Source of the DNA: DASRJG01 sp964647625
GTDB taxonomy: Bacteria > Acidobacteriota > Polarisedimenticolia > Polarisedimenticolales > DASRJG01
DNA length: 64,000 nt
Direction: 5' to 3'
NCBI GenBank assembly: GCA_964647625.1
Contig: CAZYHZ010000003.1
Location: 62,001 to 126,000 of the forward strand
The position numbers and the translations under genes are program-made. Every line of letters begins with the position of its first letter. Position 1 is the stretch's first letter. The notes beneath the pieces were generated by a model. The model was given only the letters and a program-made list of their open reading frames with translations. It made no database searches and was not told the DNA's origin. This document shows, one piece after another, positions 1-8,705 of the stretch.

Positions 1-660
1 GACGCCAAGTCCGGACGTGTCGAGCCGGCGCTCGCGGACCGCTCCGGCAATCCGCTCCTCTTCGCCGGATGGAGCGGCGGGCTGTCTCCCAGCGGCCGTT
101 TCGCCCGGATCCTGCATCCCGGCGACGACTCCAAGACGGTCTACCTGTTCGATCTGCAGAGCGGGGTCGAAAGCGGGTGCGCGGCGCCGTCATCCGCACG
201 ATGGGTCGATGGCGACCGGCTCGTTTGGACGGATCGTCTTGGAACGGTTACGCGGATGTTCGCGCTGACCCCGGGAACGGCTCCGATCGTGCTGCGCGAA
301 TGGCACGACGCGCACGTCGAATACGAGGTGTCGCCGGACCGCCGGGCGGTTTTGGTGAATGCCATTCCCGTGCTCTCTCCGCCGGCTCCGGCCGGCTCGA
401 GGGTCCCCGATCCCGCGCTGTTCTCGAGCGTGGCTCCGCAGGGACGAGTCCCCGAAGACCAAATCTATTTGATCGACCAAGACCGGTTCGTGGAGCTGGG
501 GCCCGCGTTCTCCACGCGCCCCGACGATTTCCGGACGTCGCAGTGGGCCGGTCCGCGCACGATCGCGCGGCTCGCGCCGGGCGTCGTCGCGTTCGAGGAC
601 ATCGATGCACCGGGGAAGCGCCGCTTCGCGATCGGGAGCGCGTCGGACCTGGAGCGGTAG
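1..660 (+). CDS. Partial hypothetical protein, beta-propeller-like C-terminus
   Basis: The reading frame is open from the first base of the window to a TAG at 658-660, so the start lies outside. About 219 residues are visible. They alternate short beta-rich segments such as YLFDLQSG, RWVDGDRLVWTD and QIYLIDQDRF, each close to Ser/Pro/Asp-Gly turns. This spacing is typical of WD40/TolB-like beta-propeller blades, but no signature blade motif is clear and I do not recognise the family. It lies 18 bp upstream of polA on the same strand. Function unknown; the propeller call is inference from composition. Confidence 0.55.
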   Translation, partial: DAKSGRVEPALADRSGNPLLFAGWSGGLSPSGRFARILHPGDDSKTVYLFDLQSGVESGCAAPSSARWVDGDRLVWTDRLGTVTRMFALTPGTAPIVLREWHDAHVEYEVSPDRRAVLVNAIPVLSPPAPAGSRVPDPALFSSVAPQGRVPEDQIYLIDQDRFVELGPAFSTRPDDFRTSQWAGPRTIARLAPGVVAFEDIDAPGKRRFAIGSASDLER

Positions 661-678
661 GGTACGATCTGGGGCCTC

Positions 679-3663
679 GTGCCCAATCTCTATCTCATCG
701 ACGGCACCTCGCAGCTCTTCCGGGCGTACTTTGCAATCCGCGGACTCTCGAACGCGGAAGGCGTCGCGACGAACGCGGTGTTCGGGTTCACGTCCATGCT
801 CCGCAAGCTGCTGGCCGACGAGCAGCCGGAATTCGTCGGAGTCGCGTTCGATCTCGAAGGGCCGACGTTCCGGCACGAGCAGTTCGCGGACTACAAGGCC
901 AACCGGCCGGAGCTGCCGGGCGACCTCCTGCCGCAGTTCCCCCTGACCAAGCAGGTCTGCGAGGGGTTTCGGATCCCCATCCTCGAGGTCCCGGGCTACG
1001 AGGCCGACGACCTGATCGCGACCTACGCGCGACTCGCCACGGCGGCCGGCTACGAGGTCGTCGTGGTGGCGTCGGACAAGGATCTCCTCCAGCTCGTGCG
1101 CCCCGGCGTCACCGTCTTGAACCCGTCGAAGAACATCAAGCTCGACCCGGCGGGGGTCGCCGGCTACTTCGGCGTTCCGCCGGAGCACGTCTGCGACGTT
1201 CTCGGGTTGATGGGGGATGCGGTCGACAACATTCCCGGCGTTCCGGGCGTCGGGGAGAAGACCGCGCTCTGGCTGGTGAATTCGTACGGGGACGTCGAGG
1301 CCGTCATCGCGCGCGCAGGAAAGCTCGTCGCGGCGTTCGACGCGAGAGATGCCCTGATCGCCGCCTTGGAGGCCTCCGATGGAGACGCGGCGGTCGCCGT
1401 TGACCGGTTCGGAGCCTCGGCGTCGGAGCTATCGCCGGTCGAAGCCGAAGACGATTTCTCGCGGCGCCTGCGGGACGCGGTCGACCGCGCGCGCGATCTC
1501 GTCCGGTCCGGCCCTTCGGATGCGAAGGCTCGCAAGGCGCTCGCGCGCCGGCTCAAGGATCTCGACAAGGGGAGCCAGCGGCGGATCTGGCAGGCGATCG
1601 TCGAGAACACGGAGCAGGCACGGATGTCCAGGGCCCTGGCGGTGCTCCATGCGGACGTGCCGGTCACGTTCGACTCCGACGCGCTAAGGCTCGATCCGCC
1701 CAACCGGGAATTTCTCGCGGCGCTCTTCAAGAAGCTCGGCTTCCGGTCGCTGACCGCCGAATTTGAAGGCAGGCCCGCCGGCGAAACCGGTGCCGAGCTC
1801 ACAACGGAAACGGCCGTGGAACCTGTCGAAGCGCGTTCGCCGGGGGCGGACGACGCGGTCTATCGAACGATCCTCACACGCGAGGCGCTCGCCGAGGTCG
1901 TCACGCGGTGCCGGGCAGCGGGACGGATCGCCGTCGACACCGAGACGAACTCGATCGATCCGATGCGCGGGAAGCTCGTCGGCATCTCGCTGTCCTGGGC
2001 GCCCCGGCAGGGTGTCTACATCCCGCTGTCGCACGCGTATCTCGGGGTTCCGGACCAGCTCGAGCTGTCCGAGGTGCGCGAGACGCTCGCGCCGATGCTC
2101 GCCGATCCCGCCATCGGAAAGGTCGGCCAGAACCTCAAGTTCGACAGCCACGTGCTGCGGCGTCACGGCATGCCGGTGTCGGGGTGGGTGCTCGATACGA
2201 TGGTCGCGGCGTTCCTCCTCGAGCCCGACCGCGGCTCGTTCAACATGGATGCGTTGTCGGCGTACTACCTGGGCCACGAGACGATCACCTACTCCTCGCT
2301 CACGGGCACCGGAGCGAAGCGATTGACGCTCGATCAAGTCGATGTCGACCGCGTCACCCGCTACGCGGCCGAGGACGCGGACGTGACGTTCCGCCTCGCG
2401 GAGGTCCTCTCCCCGAAGCTCGAGGCGTCCGGTCTCGCGGAGATCTGGCGCACGATCGACGGCCCGATCCTCCCGATTCTCGAGCGAATGGAGGCCACGG
2501 GCATCGCCGTCGATCTCGACGTCCTCGCGGCGCTCTCGAAGGAAATGGACGGGCTGCTCGAAGAGGAGCGCCGGGCGATTCACGCGCTGGCCGGCGGCCC
2601 GTTCAACGTGGACTCCCCCAAGCAGCTCCGGGAGGTGCTGTTCGGCACCCTCGCGCTTCGCCCCGGCAAGAAGACGGCCAAGAGCGGGGAGTTCTCCACG
2701 GACGCCGCAACGCTCGAGGATCTGGCCGGGCAGCACGAGATCGCGAAGCGCCTTTTGAGCTATCGCGAGCTGGCGAAGCTCAAGGGGACCTATGTCGCGA
2801 CGCTGCCCCAGCTCGTGAACCCCGACACGGGGCGTGTCCACACGTCGTATCACCCGACGGGCGCCGCGACGGGACGGCTCTCGTCGTCGGACCCCAACCT
2901 CCAGAACATCCCCGCACGCTCCCAGGTCGGCCTGCGGATCCGCAGCGCGTTCGTCCCGGAGAGCGGATTTGCGTTTCTCGCGTCGGACTACTCACAGGTC
3001 GAGCTGCGCGTCCTGGCGCATCTGTGCGGGGATCCGGAGCTTCAAGCGGCGTTCCGGGCGGGCGAGGACATCCATCGGGTCACGGCGGCAAAGGTGTTCG
3101 GGGTCGATCCGGCCGACGTCAGCGGCGACATGCGGCGGCGCGCCAAGGCGGTGAACTTCGGCATTCTCTACGGCATGTCCGAGGCGCGTCTCGCCCGAGA
3201 CCAGGGGATGAGCCGGCAAGAGGCGCGCGACTTCATCGCGGCCTACTTCGAGCGATTCCGCAGCGTGAAGGCCTATATCGAGAGTGTGAGGTCCGAGGCG
3301 CTTCGCGAAGGACGCGTCCGCACGATGTTCGGGCGCATCCGCTCCTTCCCCGTGCTGAAGGAGCGGGCGAACCGGGGCGAGGTGGAGCAGGCGCTTCGCG
3401 CCGCGGTCAACACGACGATCCAGGGGACCGCGGCCGACCTCATGAAGCTCGCGATGCAGCGGGTCCAGCGCACGCTCGACGACGGCGGGTTCCGCGCGCG
3501 GATCCTGCTCCAGGTCCACGACGAGCTGCTCCTCGAGGTCCCGCACGGCGAGGTCGAGCCCGTCCAGGAGCGGGTCCGGGAGGCCATGGAGAACGTCCAT
3601 CCGATGGAGGTCCCGCTGTCCGTCGATCAAAAAACCGGCCGGGATTGGCGGGAAGTCACCTAG
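679..3663 (+). CDS. polA: DNA polymerase I
   Basis: The 994-residue protein has the three-domain layout of full-length Pol I, which fills gaps and removes RNA primers in replication and repair. The N-terminal 5'-nuclease (about 1-290) shows GYEADDLIATYA near residue 107 and a helix-hairpin-helix GDAVDNIPGVPGVGEKTA near 178. The 3'-5' exonuclease (about 395-580) keeps the metal ligands in VDTETN and YAAEDAD, so proofreading should be active, unlike Taq. The polymerase domain shows DYSQVELR (about 769), the RRRAKAVNFGILYG O-helix, and QVHDELLLEV (about 944). The start is GTG; a TACGAT -10-like box lies 10 nt before it. Length fits the family (900-1000). Confidence 0.97.
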   Translation: MPNLYLIDGTSQLFRAYFAIRGLSNAEGVATNAVFGFTSMLRKLLADEQPEFVGVAFDLEGPTFRHEQFADYKANRPELPGDLLPQFPLTKQVCEGFRIPILEVPGYEADDLIATYARLATAAGYEVVVVASDKDLLQLVRPGVTVLNPSKNIKLDPAGVAGYFGVPPEHVCDVLGLMGDAVDNIPGVPGVGEKTALWLVNSYGDVEAVIARAGKLVAAFDARDALIAALEASDGDAAVAVDRFGASASELSPVEAEDDFSRRLRDAVDRARDLVRSGPSDAKARKALARRLKDLDKGSQRRIWQAIVENTEQARMSRALAVLHADVPVTFDSDALRLDPPNREFLAALFKKLGFRSLTAEFEGRPAGETGAELTTETAVEPVEARSPGADDAVYRTILTREALAEVVTRCRAAGRIAVDTETNSIDPMRGKLVGISLSWAPRQGVYIPLSHAYLGVPDQLELSEVRETLAPMLADPAIGKVGQNLKFDSHVLRRHGMPVSGWVLDTMVAAFLLEPDRGSFNMDALSAYYLGHETITYSSLTGTGAKRLTLDQVDVDRVTRYAAEDADVTFRLAEVLSPKLEASGLAEIWRTIDGPILPILERMEATGIAVDLDVLAALSKEMDGLLEEERRAIHALAGGPFNVDSPKQLREVLFGTLALRPGKKTAKSGEFSTDAATLEDLAGQHEIAKRLLSYRELAKLKGTYVATLPQLVNPDTGRVHTSYHPTGAATGRLSSSDPNLQNIPARSQVGLRIRSAFVPESGFAFLASDYSQVELRVLAHLCGDPELQAAFRAGEDIHRVTAAKVFGVDPADVSGDMRRRAKAVNFGILYGMSEARLARDQGMSRQEARDFIAAYFERFRSVKAYIESVRSEALREGRVRTMFGRIRSFPVLKERANRGEVEQALRAAVNTTIQGTAADLMKLAMQRVQRTLDDGGFRARILLQVHDELLLEVPHGEVEPVQERVREAMENVHPMEVPLSVDQKTGRDWREVT

Positions 3664-3668
3664 GCCGG

Positions 3669-3697
3669 TTGCCCATGGGCCTTTCGAAACCTACAAT
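3669..3697 (+). promoter_or_regulatory. Sigma70-type promoter of the HD-GYP gene
   Basis: TTGCCC at 3669-3674 is followed after exactly 17 nt by TACAAT at 3692-3697. The expected transcription start falls at or next to the GTG at 3705, giving an essentially leaderless mRNA. The promoter overlaps an alternative ATG at 3675, which would not be in the transcript. Seen by eye; no transcript data. Confidence 0.55.
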
Positions 3698-3704
3698 TTC
3701 GCCC

Positions 3705-4817
3705 GTGAGCGGGACGGGGCGGATCCTGGTTGTCGACGACGACGTTGCGATCCGCGAGGTCCTCGCGGAAGGCCTCGAGTCGTTCGGATTCGCGATCAGC
3801 CAGGCCGGAAACGCGCATGACGCGTTCGAGCAGGTCGTCCGCGGCGGCGTCGATCTCGTGCTGTCCGACATCGACATGCCCAAGGAGAACGGGCTCGCGC
3901 TGCTCCGCCGCATCAAGGCCCACGACCCCGAGGTCGACGTCATCATGGTCACGGGCGTCGTCGATTTCGAGACGGCGGTCGGCACGATCCGGCAGGGAGC
4001 GTCCGATTACGTCTCGAAGCCGTTCAATCTCGACGAGGTCCGCATCGTCATCGACCGGACGCTCGACAAGCGCCGGCTCATCCGCGAGAACCGCGACTAC
4101 CAGCAGCGCCTCGAGTTCAAGGTGGCGGACCGCACCCGGGAGCTGGTCGCCAAGAACGACGAGGTCAAGCGCCTGTACGTGGAGCTCGAAGATTCTTACG
4201 AGAGCACGCTCTCGGCTCTGATCACGGCGCTCGACTTCCGCGACAACGAGACGCTCGGCCACTCACGGCGGGTCGTCGAGTACGCCGTCGTGGTCGCGCA
4301 GTCGATGCACGTCACGGAGCCGGAGCTGTCGTGGATCCGCCGCGGGGCCATCCTGCACGACGTCGGCAAGATCGGTGTGCCGGATTCGATCCTCAAGAAG
4401 CCCGGAAAGCTCGATGCCGCCGAGTGGGAAGAAATGAAGAAGCATCCCGAGATGGGATTCCGGATGCTCGAGCACATCCGTTTCTTGAAGCCGGCGCTCG
4501 ACATCGTCCATTGCCATCAGGAGCGCTGGGACGGCTCGGGTTACCCGCGGGGGCTGAAGGGCGACGAGATTCCCCTCGGGGCACGGATCTTCGCCGCGGT
4601 CGACACCTTCGACGCGATGACGTCCGACCGGCCCTACCGCGCCGCGCTGTCGATTCACGAGGCCCGCGAGGAGATCCGGCGGTTTTCCGGCATCCAGTTC
4701 GACCCGCGCGTCGCCGATGCGTTCCTCTCCATCGAAGAGGGCGTGTGGACCGACATCCGCGAGCGGGTCCATCGCGCCGTCAAAGAGATCGGAGAGACGA
4801 CGCGCGTCGCGCGTTAG
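3705..4817 (+). CDS. Response regulator with HD-GYP phosphodiesterase domain
   Basis: An N-terminal receiver domain (ILVVDDDVAIREVL; phospho-acceptor Asp in LVLSDIDMP; conserved Lys in YVSKPF) is joined by a coiled coil (about residues 125-165) to an HD-GYP domain. The latter shows HDVGK, the HCHQERWDGSGYP signature and DTFDAMTSDRPYR. HD-GYP enzymes hydrolyse cyclic-di-GMP, so the protein probably lowers this messenger when phosphorylated; the partner histidine kinase is not nearby. I chose GTG 3705 because a 17-nt-spaced promoter ends 7 nt before it. An in-frame ATG at 3675 would add 10 residues. The TAG stop overlaps the TAA stop of the convergent gene. Confidence 0.9.
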   Translation: MSGTGRILVVDDDVAIREVLAEGLESFGFAISQAGNAHDAFEQVVRGGVDLVLSDIDMPKENGLALLRRIKAHDPEVDVIMVTGVVDFETAVGTIRQGASDYVSKPFNLDEVRIVIDRTLDKRRLIRENRDYQQRLEFKVADRTRELVAKNDEVKRLYVELEDSYESTLSALITALDFRDNETLGHSRRVVEYAVVVAQSMHVTEPELSWIRRGAILHDVGKIGVPDSILKKPGKLDAAEWEEMKKHPEMGFRMLEHIRFLKPALDIVHCHQERWDGSGYPRGLKGDEIPLGARIFAAVDTFDAMTSDRPYRAALSIHEAREEIRRFSGIQFDPRVADAFLSIEEGVWTDIRERVHRAVKEIGETTRVAR

Positions 4818-6946
4818 TTCTGCGGAAGCGGCTCCGTCCCGTTCCCTTCGTAAACGCGAACCGACACCACCGTATCGCCCGGGCGGATCTGCGTGACGAT
4901 CTCGCGGAACCCGCGGACCACGCGGCCGAACGACGTGTAGCGGCCGTCGAGGTGCGGCTGCGGGGACAGCGTGACGAACCACTGGCTGCCGGCGGTGTCC
5001 TTCCCGTCGGACGCCATCCCGAGCACACCGGCCGAAAACCTCAGGGGGTTGAACTCGTCGCGGATCGAATAGCCGGGCCCGCCGAATCCGTCTCCGCGCG
5101 GGTCGCCGTCCTGCACGACGAAATTCGGCACGACGCGGTGGACCGTGAGGTTGTCGAAGAAGCTCTTCTTGGCGAGCTCGGCGAAGTTCCATGCGGCCAT
5201 CGGCGCGGCGTCGGAGTCGAGGGCGAGCGTGAACCGTCCGATGGCGGTGCCGGGGCGCTGCAGCGAGACGATCGCGGCGTGGGGCGTCCGTCCGAACTCG
5301 ACGATGCGCTCGTAGTCCTCGATGGGTCGATCGGTCGCAGGAGCGATCTTGCCGCTCCGGTCGTCGCCGAAGATGTCCTTGAGGTGGGTCACCGCACGCC
5401 GCCTGACGAGGATGTCCGGATCTTCCAGGGCCCGCGTCAGGATCGCGTTCGCGCGCGGATCCCGTCCCGCCTTGGCACCGGCATCGAGGACCGCGAGCTT
5501 GGCGTCGGGAATGGTGTCGGCTCCGGACGCCGTCCAGATCTCCCCGAGGCGTGCGAACAGGTCGTCGAACGTTTCCGCCGCAGGCTGGGGATGGGCGAAG
5601 CGGTCCCCGATCGCGTCCCCGACGGCGGCGCGCACGACCGGGTCCTTCGCCCGGAACAAGCCGGAGAGGAGCGACGTGATCGCTCCGGGCTGGCCGGCCA
5701 CGATGGGAACCCCCAGCGCGACGACATTCGGGGCCGCGTCGCCGAGGAGGGACCGGGCGGCTCCGAGCGAGCCCTGCTCGGTGTGCCCCGCGATCACCTC
5801 CGCGGACGCCGCTCGCATGCGCGGGTCGGGGCTCGCGAGCATCTCCCGGACGACGGACGGCGCTTTCGTCGGGTCGACCTTCGTGAGGGAGAGGAGCAAG
5901 GCTTCGCGGATCCAGCCGGCATCGACCTTGCGCAGCATCTGATTGAGGTCCCCTTGCGCCGCGGTGCCCCCGACGTTTCCCATCGCCTCGAGAGCGGCGC
6001 GCACGACCGCCTGATCGCGATCGGACAGAGCACGGTCGAGATACGGCTTGATCGGGATCCCCGGATACCCGAGCGCGCGCACCGCGTTGATGCGCACGCC
6101 GGGGTTCGGGTCGGTCGAAAGCGTCCCCACCGCCGCCAGCTCGGCGCCGGCGCGGGGCGAGGCGAGGCCGCGCGCGACGTTCATCCGGACCTCCGCTTCG
6201 GGATCCGACACACGCGCGACCAGCGCCGCGCGCGCCTTCGCGATCCCGGCGTCCGGAAGGACGCCGACGACGGCCCCCGAGGACGGGGGCGCGATCGCAG
6301 CCGAGGCCATGCGGGCGAGCGCGTAGGCGGAGCCGATTCTCACCGCCGCATCGGTCGACCTGAGGTTTTCGATCAGCGCGTCGAGCAGGGGCTCCGGCTC
6401 GGCGAACTTCCAGGCCGAAAACGAAGCGGCCGCGCGCACCGGCATCTCGGAATCGGTCAGCAGCGCGCGGATCGCGGGGCGGCCGTTCGGGTGGTGGAGG
6501 CGCCCGAGCGCCTCGGCGGATTGCGCGCGGACGGCGGCCGCGGGATCCGTCGCGAGCTTCTCCACGACCGCCTCGCCGGCGGGGTCCGCGACCAGGCCGA
6601 TGGAGAACGCGGCGTTGGCGCGAATGTCGGGATCCGTGTCGGTCGCCGCGGTCGCCAGCTCCGGAGACGCCGCCGCGTCGCCGATTTGCCCCAGGGCGAG
6701 CACCGCTTTGGCGCGCACGGTGGGATCCGCATCCGTCAAGAGCCCGCGCAAATCGGAATCGAGCGCGCGAAGATCGGCGGCGCGCAGAATCAACGCCAGC
6801 TTGTGCACGCGCGGATCGACCTTCGCCTTCGTCGCAGGAGAGGATGAGGCAGCGGGTGCTCCGGCGGGCCGCGAGACGGGGACGCTGAAACAGCCCAACG
6901 CGAAGAGTGCCACCGCCGCGGCTCCGGCGAATCCTGGGATGCGCAT
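4814..6946 (-). CDS. HEAT-repeat lipoprotein with C-terminal cyclophilin (PPIase) domain
   Basis: The 710-residue protein starts with a lipoprotein signal (lipobox ALGC near residue 18) and an Ala/Pro-rich linker. Residues about 55-480 are roughly a dozen HEAT/PBS-lyase-like repeats, recognisable by recurring A-[DN]-x-A-[AS]-x-x-x-G-x-I/L patterns (DPTVRAKAVLALGQIG is one). Residues about 550-705 form a cyclophilin fold with FTLALDSDAAPMAAWNF, FFDNLTVHRVVPNFVVQDGD and GSQWFVTLSPQPHLDGRYTSFGRV. Cyclophilins isomerise peptidyl-proline bonds; here the enzyme would be membrane-anchored with a protein-binding scaffold. The ATG at 6946 was preferred over upstream in-frame starts because it begins the signal peptide. 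Confidence 0.85.
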   Translation of the reverse strand: MRIPGFAGAAAVALFALGCFSVPVSRPAGAPAASSSPATKAKVDPRVHKLALILRAADLRALDSDLRGLLTDADPTVRAKAVLALGQIGDAAASPELATAATDTDPDIRANAAFSIGLVADPAGEAVVEKLATDPAAAVRAQSAEALGRLHHPNGRPAIRALLTDSEMPVRAAASFSAWKFAEPEPLLDALIENLRSTDAAVRIGSAYALARMASAAIAPPSSGAVVGVLPDAGIAKARAALVARVSDPEAEVRMNVARGLASPRAGAELAAVGTLSTDPNPGVRINAVRALGYPGIPIKPYLDRALSDRDQAVVRAALEAMGNVGGTAAQGDLNQMLRKVDAGWIREALLLSLTKVDPTKAPSVVREMLASPDPRMRAASAEVIAGHTEQGSLGAARSLLGDAAPNVVALGVPIVAGQPGAITSLLSGLFRAKDPVVRAAVGDAIGDRFAHPQPAAETFDDLFARLGEIWTASGADTIPDAKLAVLDAGAKAGRDPRANAILTRALEDPDILVRRRAVTHLKDIFGDDRSGKIAPATDRPIEDYERIVEFGRTPHAAIVSLQRPGTAIGRFTLALDSDAAPMAAWNFAELAKKSFFDNLTVHRVVPNFVVQDGDPRGDGFGGPGYSIRDEFNPLRFSAGVLGMASDGKDTAGSQWFVTLSPQPHLDGRYTSFGRVVRGFREIVTQIRPGDTVVSVRVYEGNGTEPLPQN

Positions 6947-6970
6947 CGAGACCTCGTCGACAAAGCGGTG

Positions 6971-6976
6971 ATTATA
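6971..6976 (-). promoter_or_regulatory. Consensus -10 box upstream of the HEAT-cyclophilin gene
   Basis: On the minus strand this is TATAAT, a perfect -10 hexamer, 24 bp before the ATG at 6946, giving an expected leader of about 18 nt. No good -35 hexamer is seen 16-18 nt upstream, so the full promoter is uncertain. Confidence 0.4.
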
Positions 6977-7044
6977 GGGCGTCTTCCGGAGGGCCCGTTG
7001 ACCTGACCAGGGGCCCACTGCTAACGTCGCCCCGAGGAGCTTCG

Positions 7045-7758
7045 ATGCGGAAACTCGACGTCGCCATGGCGGGGCTCGCGCTGTTCGCCGCTTCCACGCT
7101 CGCCGCGGCGAAGGAGGCCCCCAAGGATCCCGCGCTGGCCCAGGTCCTCACTCGTTTCGACCGCGTGCAGGAGGGGATTCGCACCCTCTCCGCGGAGTTC
7201 ACGCAGACCACGCGGAGCCCGATCCTGAAGGATCCGATCGTCGCCAAGGGGCGGTTCTACTTGACCAAGCCCGATTCGGTGTCGTGGGAGTACACGACAC
7301 CCGAGCCGATGCGCTTCGTCGTCGCGAACGGCGAGTACACCGGGTATTTCCCCGAGCGGAAGAAAGCGGAAAAGCGCGACATCAAGAGATGGAGCGAGCA
7401 GCTGTTCCGTTTCTTCGGCCTGGGTCAGGGGTCGACGGAGCTCGGCAAGTTCTACGAGATCGCGCTCGGGCATCCGCCCGCCGACGACGGCAAGTCGTAC
7501 CTCCTCTTGCTGTCGCCCAAGAAGCGCCGCGTGCGGAAAAGCGTCGATCAGGTCAAGCTCCAGGTCGATGCCGCCTCGCTCTTGCCGATGCGGATCGAAT
7601 ACGTCGGAAAAGACGGCGGCCAGCGCGAGATCCGGTTCTCGAACGCGCGTTTGAACCCCGATATCGCCGCGAGCCTATACAACGTCGAGATCCCGGCCGG
7701 CGTGCCGATCACGAGCGGTTTCAGCGGCCTCGACGGCGGAACGGATCGCACGCACTGA
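7045..7758 (+). CDS. lolA: Outer-membrane lipoprotein carrier protein LolA
   Basis: The 237-residue protein has a signal peptide (MRKLDVAMAGLALF...) and the LolA pattern: FDRVQEGIRTLSAEFTQT near the N-terminus, then KGRFYLTKPDSVSWEY. LolA takes lipoproteins released by LolCDE and ferries them across the periplasm to the outer membrane, so its presence implies a didermal envelope. The ATG at 7045 follows a GAGGAG ribosome site and starts the signal peptide. It lies 8 bp upstream of the deacetylase-like gene and divergent from the HEAT-cyclophilin lipoprotein. The LolC/D/E genes are not in the window. Confidence 0.87.
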   Translation: MRKLDVAMAGLALFAASTLAAAKEAPKDPALAQVLTRFDRVQEGIRTLSAEFTQTTRSPILKDPIVAKGRFYLTKPDSVSWEYTTPEPMRFVVANGEYTGYFPERKKAEKRDIKRWSEQLFRFFGLGQGSTELGKFYEIALGHPPADDGKSYLLLLSPKKRRVRKSVDQVKLQVDAASLLPMRIEYVGKDGGQREIRFSNARLNPDIAASLYNVEIPAGVPITSGFSGLDGGTDRTH

Positions 7759-7766
7759 CTCAAGCG

Positions 7767-8705
7767 ATGAGACGCGTCGGGCTGGTCTCGGACCCGATAT
7801 TCGAATCCCACGACACGGGTCCCGGACATCCCGAGCGGCCCGCGCGGCTGGCCCGCATCCGCGAGGCGCTCGAACGGCGCGGGCTTCCCGGCCGCTGCGT
7901 GAGCGTGCCGCTCGTGGCTGCGGACGATGCCATGCTCGCCAGGGTCCACGACGCCGAGCACATCCGTCGCGTCGACGGCGCGTGGGCGTCCGGAGCCCGG
8001 TTGCTCGATTCGATGGACACGGCGATCGGCTCCGAGAGCGCCCGTGTGGCGAGGCTCGCGGCGGGATCGCTCGCTTCGCTGTGTGCCGAGGTCGCCGCGA
8101 AGCGGCTCGACGCGGGCCTGGCGATCGTCCGTCCTCCGGGGCATCACGCGGAGCGAGATCTCGCGATGGGATTCTGCCTGTTCAACAACGTCGCCGTCGC
8201 CGCCGCCCACGTACGCGCGGAGTGCGGCATCGAGCGCGTGCTGGTCGTCGACTGGGACGTCCACCACGGTAACGGCACGCAGCACATCTTCGAGGACGAC
8301 CCGGCGGTTTTCTACTATTCGTCGCACCAGATGCCGCTGTATCCCGGGACCGGCTACGCGAGGGAGCGGGGACGGGGTCGCGGCGAAGGAGCGACGCTCA
8401 ACGTACCCCTCGCACCCGGAACCGGCGACGACGAATTCCTAGGAGCGCTGTCGGGGCCGCTGCAGCGCGCGATGGAATCGTACCGGCCGGAGTTCGTCTT
8501 GATCTCCGCCGGATTCGACGCCCACGCCGCGGACCCCTTGGGCGGCCTTCGCGTATCCACCGGCGCTTACCGGACGGCCACGGAAATCGTTCGGGAGATC
8601 GCCGAGCGCCACGCCTCCGGCCGGATCGTGTCGACGCTCGAGGGGGGATACGATCTCGACGCGCTCGCCGAATCGACGGCGACACACCTCGACGCGCTGC
8701 TCTAG
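7767..8705 (+). CDS. Histone deacetylase family hydrolase (AcuC/HDAC-like)
   Basis: The 312-residue protein carries the class I/II deacetylase core: HPERPARL at the N-terminus, RPPGHHAE (about residue 122) with the tandem catalytic histidines, DWDVHHGNGTQ (about 161) with zinc ligands Asp and His, and ISAGFDAHAADPLGG with the third zinc-ligand Asp. In bacteria this family removes acyl groups from lysines or from small acylated amines; the substrate cannot be read from sequence. The start ATG lies 8 bp after lolA, so the two are probably co-transcribed. Its TAG stop shares the palindrome CTAG with the stop of convergent ygfZ. Confidence 0.9.
   Translation: MRRVGLVSDPIFESHDTGPGHPERPARLARIREALERRGLPGRCVSVPLVAADDAMLARVHDAEHIRRVDGAWASGARLLDSMDTAIGSESARVARLAAGSLASLCAEVAAKRLDAGLAIVRPPGHHAERDLAMGFCLFNNVAVAAAHVRAECGIERVLVVDWDVHHGNGTQHIFEDDPAVFYYSSHQMPLYPGTGYARERGRGRGEGATLNVPLAPGTGDDEFLGALSGPLQRAMESYRPEFVLISAGFDAHAADPLGGLRVSTGAYRTATEIVREIAERHASGRIVSTLEGGYDLDALAESTATHLDALL

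Noticed and set aside
3675..3704. ATG 3675 as start of the HD-GYP regulator
   Set aside because: A well-spaced promoter has its spacer over this ATG, so it would not be transcribed; kept only as an alternative.
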